Assembly: GCA_019115185.1 (NCBI GenBank)
Contig: DXDZ01000022.1
Coordinates: 1-49,183 of the forward strand
Origin: Candidatus Agathobaculum merdipullorum
Lineage (GTDB): Bacteria; Bacillota; Clostridia; Oscillospirales; Butyricicoccaceae
Direction: 5' to 3'
DNA: 49,183 bases
Under the pieces are notes generated by a model. That model saw only the letters and a list, made by a program, of their open reading frames with translations. It had not been told where the DNA came from and did no database searches. Shown here in pieces: positions 44,902-49,183 of this stretch; positions within the stretch are counted from its first letter, which is position 1; each line of letters begins with the position of its first letter. Position numbers and translations under genes: made by a program.

Positions 44902-45783
44902 ATGCAGATATTAGAAAACGAGCTCTTTCGGGTAGAAATCAACCCGTTCGGGGCGGAACTGAGCAGCTTTAAGAGTAAAAAAACCGGCACAGAATACGTC
45001 TGGCAGGCTGATCCTGCAATATGGAAGCGGCACGCGCCGATCTTGTTCCCGATCGTCGGGCGGCTGAAAGATAAGACGTATACCGTGGGCGGCACAGCTT
45101 ATGAGATCACCCAGCACGGCTTTGGCCGCGATTTGGAATGGCAGGTCGGTGCTGCGGGCGAGGATTACGTGGAATTTGTGCTGGAAGCGAATGATTTCAC
45201 GAAAAAGATGTATCCATGGGACTTCGTTTGCACGGTGCGCTATACGCTGACAGGTGCGACGCTCAAAAAAGAGCATGTGGTTTTCAACCGCAGCGATACC
45301 GATATGTATTATGAAGTCGGCGGGCATGACGCATATACCTTGTGCTGGCAGCCGGATGAGTCGATTGAGGACTATTATGTGGCGTTTGAAGGCACGACGG
45401 CGCTGCATCCGATCCTGACGGACGAAAACGTAATGCTCAGCCGCGAACACGGCGATCTGCTGCTCAAAGATGGCTATCTGCCCATCACGCGCGAGACGTT
45501 CCGCAACGACGCAATCATCATGGATGATTTGCCGGTGCGTCGTGCGACCATTGGCAGCACGCGCAACGACCGTACTGTGACAATGGACTTTGCGGATTTC
45601 CCGTATTTCGCGGTCTGGAGTGCGTATAAGGATTTTGATGTGCCTTATGTGTGCCTTGAGCCGTGGAGCGCGCTGCCGGACGGCGGCTACCTCGATCATG
45701 CGATCGAAAACAAGGTGGGTGTGCGCATGCTGCGCCCGGGGCAGGAGGAATGTCTGTCCTTCTCGACCACCATCCACGAATGA
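44902..45783 (+). CDS. Aldose 1-epimerase-like protein (LacX/GalM-type)
   Basis: 293 aa beta-sandwich mutarotase-like protein. Family segments FGAELSSFKSKKTGTEYVW near the start, LFPIVGRLKDKTYTVGG, ITQHGFGRDLEW with the catalytic-type His, and CLEPWSALPDG near the end. It may interconvert anomers of a sugar or sugar phosphate; the substrate is unknown. ATG 44902 is chosen for AAAGGGAGG upstream; the in-frame start at 44842 falls in the promoter. Single-gene unit with its own terminator. Confidence 0.9.
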   Translation: MQILENELFRVEINPFGAELSSFKSKKTGTEYVWQADPAIWKRHAPILFPIVGRLKDKTYTVGGTAYEITQHGFGRDLEWQVGAAGEDYVEFVLEANDFTKKMYPWDFVCTVRYTLTGATLKKEHVVFNRSDTDMYYEVGGHDAYTLCWQPDESIEDYYVAFEGTTALHPILTDENVMLSREHGDLLLKDGYLPITRETFRNDAIIMDDLPVRRATIGSTRNDRTVTMDFADFPYFAVWSAYKDFDVPYVCLEPWSALPDGGYLDHAIENKVGVRMLRPGQEECLSFSTTIHE

Positions 45784-45796
45784 GAGAAGAAAAAGC

Positions 45797-45826
45797 AAAA
45801 GCCGCACGGTTAACGTGCGGCTTTTG
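45797..45826. terminator. Bidirectional terminator
   Basis: AAAAGCCGCACG (45797-45808), GTTAA loop, CGTGCGGCTTTT (45814-45825) between convergent genes. Confidence 0.9.
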
Positions 45827-45842
45827 TTATGTACCAGAACGG

Positions 45843-46307
45843 TTAATCAGGAAAGATGCGGCGGAAAATCAGGCGAACCAGCGGACCGGCGACAAAGAAT
45901 TGCAGCAGCAGCGCCATCGGGAAATTTAGCACAGTGGTTTGCACCCAGATGGAGACAAATTCGCTTTGCAGCAGGCCACCTTTGAAAAACAGGCAGGCGA
46001 AAAAGCTCATGCACGGGCACATCAGCCATACCGACATCGCGGAGATCGCCAGCATGATGCCGGTCGGCGGCGTGGTGCGCGGGTCAACCAGCCGGAAAGC
46101 CAGCTTTTGCGCCAGCCGGCCGACAAAAATCAGCTCAAGCAGCACTGCGACCGGCCACATGATCGGGAACTCGTGAAACGCCGCTAAAAAGACTTCATTG
46201 CGGCATCCGCCAATGTTGAGCGCAACATTGTAGCAGATCATGCCGTACACCATCACGGCGGCCATCAGCAGGGTGAAGACAACATCTTGTTTTTTGTTTT
46301 TGGGCAT
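45843..46307 (-). CDS. DUF2798 family membrane protein
   Basis: 154 aa with four membrane helices. The family pattern MPKNKKQD near the start, MVYGMICYNVALNIGG, FHEFPIMWPVAVLLELIFVG and MSVWLMCPCMSFFA fits DUF2798, of unknown function. RBS AAAGGAG lies 10 nt before ATG 46307. The leader contains an intrinsic terminator upstream of the gene. Confidence 0.9.
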   Translation of the reverse strand: MPKNKKQDVVFTLLMAAVMVYGMICYNVALNIGGCRNEVFLAAFHEFPIMWPVAVLLELIFVGRLAQKLAFRLVDPRTTPPTGIMLAISAMSVWLMCPCMSFFACLFFKGGLLQSEFVSIWVQTTVLNFPMALLLQFFVAGPLVRLIFRRIFPD

Positions 46308-46345
46308 CCGAAATACTTCTCCTTTACATTTGGTCGCAGCGGCAC

Positions 46346-46385
46346 AAAAAAAGGACGCAGTGTAAACTTTCGTTTCACTGCGTCC
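46346..46385 (-). terminator. Terminator inside the leader of the DUF2798 gene
   Basis: GGACGCAGTG (46353-46362) pairs with CACTGCGTCC (46376-46385); T7 follows on the minus strand, about 40 bp before the gene. Transcripts from the promoter at 46420-46448 would stop after about 65 nt unless anti-terminated. Confidence 0.8.
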
Positions 46386-46419
46386 TTGCGAACCGCTTCA
46401 ACTACCATTAATTGCATAT

Positions 46420-46448
46420 ATTTTATCATTTTCAGACGGATTGGTCAA
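46420..46448 (-). promoter_or_regulatory. Promoter of the DUF2798 leader
   Basis: TTGACC (46443-46448), 17-bp spacer, TAAAAT (46420-46425). Start about 46413. Confidence 0.7.
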
Positions 46449-46484
46449 GCCACGGCAACAAAAAACAGCGTTTTTCACAGAGGG

Positions 46485-46513
46485 TTGACAAAAAGGAGGG
46501 GGTGGGGTATACT
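46485..46513 (+). promoter_or_regulatory. Promoter of the copA operon
   Basis: Consensus TTGACA (46485-46490), a G-rich 17-bp spacer (GGAGGGGGTGGGG), TATACT (46508-46513). Confidence 0.85.
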
Positions 46514-46528
46514 AACTGTGCAACAGAC

Positions 46529-46547
46529 CCCCTCCCCGGGGGAGGGG
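46529..46547. promoter_or_regulatory. Candidate CsoR operator
   Basis: Perfect palindrome CCCCTCCCC-G-GGGGAGGGG just downstream of the predicted start. CsoR sites in other bacteria are palindromes with such C/G tracts, and csoR is in this operon. Alternatively the sequence acts as an RNA hairpin before the copA RBS. Confidence 0.55.
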
Positions 46548-46571
46548 TGAGAAATAAAAGGAGATCCTGAT

Positions 46572-49097
46572 ATGAAACAACGATTTCGCGTCGGCGGGAT
46601 GAGCTGTGCGGCGTGCTCGGCACATGTCGAAAAGAGCGTTTCCGCGGTGCCGGGTGTGCGCGAGGTGCAGGTCAATTTGCTGGCGGGCAGCATGACGGTG
46701 GAGTACGACGAGGGCGCATGCAGTGATGCGCAGATCATCCGCGCGGTCGAGGAGGGTGGCTACACTGCCGCTGTGGACAGCGGTACACGCGCGGCTGCGC
46801 CCGCAAAGGGCGCGTCGCCCGAGGACGATTTGGCTGAGATGAAAAAACGCATCCTCGTTTCCGCGGTGTTCCTCATTATTTTAATGTATTTTTCCATTGG
46901 GCCGATGGTGGGCCTGCCGCTGCCCGGTTTTGTCAGCGGCGCGACGCATGCGTTTGCACTGGCGCTGGTGCAGCTGCTGCTGACGCTGCCCATCCTGCTG
47001 GTCAACCGCAAGTATTTTATCAATGGTTTTCGCACGCTTTTGCACCGCGCGCCGACGATGGATGCGCTGATCGCAGTCGGTTCGGGTGCGTCCGTGGTGT
47101 ACGGCGTGTATGCGCTGTTTCAGATCGGCTACGCGGGCGCTGCGGGCGATCTGGCGCGTGTGCATGAATACGCGCACGATCTGTATTTTGAGTCGGCGGG
47201 CATGATCCTGACGCTGGTCACGCTCGGCAAGTTCTTTGAGGCACGCGCCAAGCGCAAAACCGGCGAGGCCATCGCCGCGCTCATGGATCTGCGGCCGCAG
47301 ACTGCGTCGGTCATACGCGGCGAACAGGAGGTCACGGTGCCGATCGAAGAGGTGCGCGTGGGCGATTATGTGATCGTGCGCGCGGGGCAGTCCGTCCCGG
47401 TGGATGGTCAGATCGTTGAGGGCTACGCTTATCTGGACGAGAGCGCCATCACAGGCGAGTCCATGCCGGTGGAAAAGCACAAGGGCGACACCGTAATCGG
47501 CGCAACTGTGACGAAAAACGGATATTTTGCAATGAAAGCGTCTCGCGTGGGCGACGATACGACCCTGTCCCAGATCATTCGGCTGGTTGAGGAGGCGGGC
47601 GCGTCCAAAGCGCCGATCGCCAAGCTCGCGGATAAGGTTGCGGGCGTGTTTGTGCCGGTCGTAATGGCGATTGCGCTGGTGACCGCGATCATTTGGCTGG
47701 TGGTTGGAGAGACACCGAGCTTTGCACTGACCCGCGCGATCGCGGTGCTGGTGATTTCCTGCCCGTGCGCGCTGGGATTGGCAACGCCGGTCGCCATTAT
47801 GGTCGGCACGGGCGTGGGCGCGAAAAACGGCGTACTGTTCCAGTCGGCCGAGGCGCTCGAAAACCTGCATAATGTGGACTGTGTTGTGCTGGATAAGACC
47901 GGCACGGTCACCGAGGGCCGTCCGGTTGTGACCGACGTCAAATCCTTCGGCGTCGAGCCGGAAGATCTGCTGTCGCTGGCGCTGTCCCTTGAGGTGCACA
48001 GCGATCATCCGCTCGCGGACGCTATCGTGCGCTATGCGCGCGCCAAGCATGTCAAGGAGCGCAAAACCGACTCGTTTGAAATGATTGAAGGGCAGGGCGT
48101 GCGCGCGGTGATCGACGGCGTGCGCTGCATGGCGGGCAATGGCCGCATGCTGCTGGCAAACGGTTTGGCGCTGTCGCGCTCGATGAAGCAGATGGGAGAA
48201 AGCCTTGCCGCCGCCGGCAAAACGCCGCTGTATTTTGCAGCAAACCGACAGGTGGTTGGCATTTTTGCGGTGGCAGATGTGCTCAAGCCGAGCAGCCGCG
48301 CCGCAGTCGATGAACTGCAAAAGCTGGGTGTACAGGTGACGCTGCTGACCGGTGACAACAAGGCGACTGCGCAGTCGATCGCCGCCGAGCTGGGCGTGCA
48401 GGATGTGGTGGCGGAGGTGCTGCCGCAGGATAAGGAGCGCGTGGTACGCGAAAAGCAGGAGCAGGGCCGCAAGGTGGCCATGATCGGCGACGGCATTAAC
48501 GATGCGCCCGCGCTCGCGCGTGCGGATGTGGGCATCGCCATCGGCGCTGGCACGGATGTGGCCATTGCGTCGGCGGATGTGGTGCTGATGAAGAGCGACC
48601 TGATGGACGCAGTGGACGCGATCCGTCTGTCACGCCAGACCATGCGCAATATCCGTCAGAATCTGTTCTGGGCGTTTTTCTATAACTGCATTGGCATTCC
48701 GATCGCGGCGGGCGTGCTGTGGCTGCCGCTGGGACTCAAGCTCAGCCCGATGATTGGTGCGGCCGCAATGAGTTTAAGCTCGGTTTGTGTGGTTTCCAAC
48801 GCATTGCGTTTAAAGTTTTTCAAGGCATCTCCCAAGCCGGAGAGCGGCCAATGTGTAGTACTGCCGAAGGAGGAAGCAAATAAAATGGAACAGACCAAGG
48901 TAATTCAAATCGAAGGCATGATGTGTGAGCATTGCGTAGCGCATGTGACAAAGGCGCTCGAGGCACTGCCGGGCGTCGCGGCGCAGGTGGACCTGCAGAG
49001 CGGCACGGCAACGGTTCAGGGCAATACGCTGCCGGACGACGCTAAGTTGACTGAGGCGGTCGAGCAGGCAGGCTATAAGGTGGTCGGCCTCAAATGA
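46572..49097 (+). CDS. copA: Copper-exporting P1B-type ATPase with N- and C-terminal metal-binding domains
   Basis: 841 aa. N-terminal HMA domain with GGMSCAACSAHV (Cys13/Cys16), then membrane helices, the phosphatase motif TGES, the CPC metal site SCPCALGLATP, DKTGT phosphorylation site, the HP motif (DHPLADA), TGDN and GDGINDAP. After the last membrane helices a linker (about 755-771) leads to a second HMA domain (IEGMMCEHCVAHV) that looks like a fused CopZ chaperone. It exports Cu(I). RBS AAAAGGAGATC. It overlaps csoR by four bases (ATGA), so the repressor is made with the pump. Confidence 0.96.
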   Translation: MKQRFRVGGMSCAACSAHVEKSVSAVPGVREVQVNLLAGSMTVEYDEGACSDAQIIRAVEEGGYTAAVDSGTRAAAPAKGASPEDDLAEMKKRILVSAVFLIILMYFSIGPMVGLPLPGFVSGATHAFALALVQLLLTLPILLVNRKYFINGFRTLLHRAPTMDALIAVGSGASVVYGVYALFQIGYAGAAGDLARVHEYAHDLYFESAGMILTLVTLGKFFEARAKRKTGEAIAALMDLRPQTASVIRGEQEVTVPIEEVRVGDYVIVRAGQSVPVDGQIVEGYAYLDESAITGESMPVEKHKGDTVIGATVTKNGYFAMKASRVGDDTTLSQIIRLVEEAGASKAPIAKLADKVAGVFVPVVMAIALVTAIIWLVVGETPSFALTRAIAVLVISCPCALGLATPVAIMVGTGVGAKNGVLFQSAEALENLHNVDCVVLDKTGTVTEGRPVVTDVKSFGVEPEDLLSLALSLEVHSDHPLADAIVRYARAKHVKERKTDSFEMIEGQGVRAVIDGVRCMAGNGRMLLANGLALSRSMKQMGESLAAAGKTPLYFAANRQVVGIFAVADVLKPSSRAAVDELQKLGVQVTLLTGDNKATAQSIAAELGVQDVVAEVLPQDKERVVREKQEQGRKVAMIGDGINDAPALARADVGIAIGAGTDVAIASADVVLMKSDLMDAVDAIRLSRQTMRNIRQNLFWAFFYNCIGIPIAAGVLWLPLGLKLSPMIGAAAMSLSSVCVVSNALRLKFFKASPKPESGQCVVLPKEEANKMEQTKVIQIEGMMCEHCVAHVTKALEALPGVAAQVDLQSGTATVQGNTLPDDAKLTEAVEQAGYKVVGLK
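48885..49097 (+). CDS. Possible internally initiated CopZ-like copper chaperone
   Basis: Within copA, in frame, AAGGAGGA at 48867-48874 lies 10 nt before ATG 48885 (codon 772). Starting there gives a free 70-aa HMA protein (MEQTKVIQIEGMMCEHCVAH...), exactly the length and fold of CopZ. The strong ribosome-binding site inside a coding frame suggests either a second product or the relic of a separate copZ that became fused to copA. Expression is not shown by sequence alone. Confidence 0.55.
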   Translation: MEQTKVIQIEGMMCEHCVAHVTKALEALPGVAAQVDLQSGTATVQGNTLPDDAKLTEAVEQAGYKVVGLK

Positions 49098-49183
49098 GGG
49101 CGGACCGGAAAAAGGTCGAGCCGCTGCTGCGCACGGCGCGCGGCCAGCTCGACGGTGTACTCAAGATGATCGAGGATGACCGT
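49094..49183 (+). CDS. csoR: CsoR family copper-sensing repressor, partial
   Basis: The first 30 residues are in the window (MRADRKKVEPLLRTARGQLD then GVLKMIEDDR), matching the start of CsoR/DUF156 proteins. The ATG overlaps the copA stop (ATGA). The metal-binding Cys and His residues lie beyond the edge, so copper specificity is inferred from the neighbouring copA and the G-tract palindrome upstream. Confidence 0.85.
   Translation, partial: MRADRKKVEPLLRTARGQLDGVLKMIEDDR

Noticed and set aside
46881-48320. 479-codon open frame antisense to copA
   Set aside because: Antisense of conserved ATPase motifs, no start signals.

Overview
The window looks like about 49 kb of chromosome from a GC-rich, spore-forming member of the Clostridia (Oscillospiraceae/Butyricicoccaceae-like; this placement is inference). 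It carries a spoIIA sporulation operon, T-box leaders on aminoacyl-tRNA synthetase genes, a SAM-I riboswitch before metK, S-layer-homology (SLH) surface proteins, IreB, 2-hydroxyacyl-CoA dehydratase-type proteins, and clear sigma-A promoters and intrinsic terminators throughout. I saw no rRNA, tRNA or CRISPR array.

Layout. 1-1.4 kb: a YgiQ-type radical SAM protein running off the left edge. 1.4-1.7 kb: a compact candidate type I toxin-antitoxin locus (22-aa hydrophobic peptide, convergent antisense RNA, shared terminator). 1.7-6 kb: ireB, pheT and pheS with a Phe T-box leader. 6-7.5 kb: a membrane protein, a 53-aa protein and two tandem Arc-type ribbon-helix-helix regulators around a repeat-rich divergent control region. 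7.5-10.7 kb: valS with a Val T-box. 10.8-15.5 kb: a hypothetical protein, folC, spoIIAA-spoIIAB-sigF and a small membrane protein. 15.5-17.9 kb: pcrA.

18-37 kb is the most unusual part. The ferrous iron transporter gene feoB is cut in two. Its first 370 codons follow feoA at 35.7-37.0 kb and its last 276 codons lie at 18.0-18.8 kb, on the same strand and in compatible frame. Between them lie 16,866 bp with a large serine recombinase gene inside. The junctions look like serine-integrase attachment sites: the two inner arms are near-perfect 23-bp inverted half-sites around a CA (TG) dinucleotide, and the outer flanks are a weakly symmetric attB inside the conserved feoB codons for TMCMGFG. Excision would rebuild an uninterrupted 646-codon feoB. 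The cargo is not phage-like: a transglutaminase-like SLH protein, a chemoreceptor broken by a one-base frameshift, a polysaccharide deacetylase with SLH repeats, a purine permease plus apt, a YibE/F membrane protein and a secreted phosphatase-like protein.

37-49 kb: two overlapping genes of the 2-hydroxyacyl-CoA dehydratase/activase type; metK under a SAM-I riboswitch with a downstream acetyltransferase; a PadR regulator and membrane protein under a palindromic operator; an aldose 1-epimerase-like gene; a DUF2798 membrane protein with a terminator in its leader; and a copper operon. In the copper operon a P-type ATPase ends in a fused CopZ-like domain that has its own internal ribosome-binding site, followed by csoR at the right edge.
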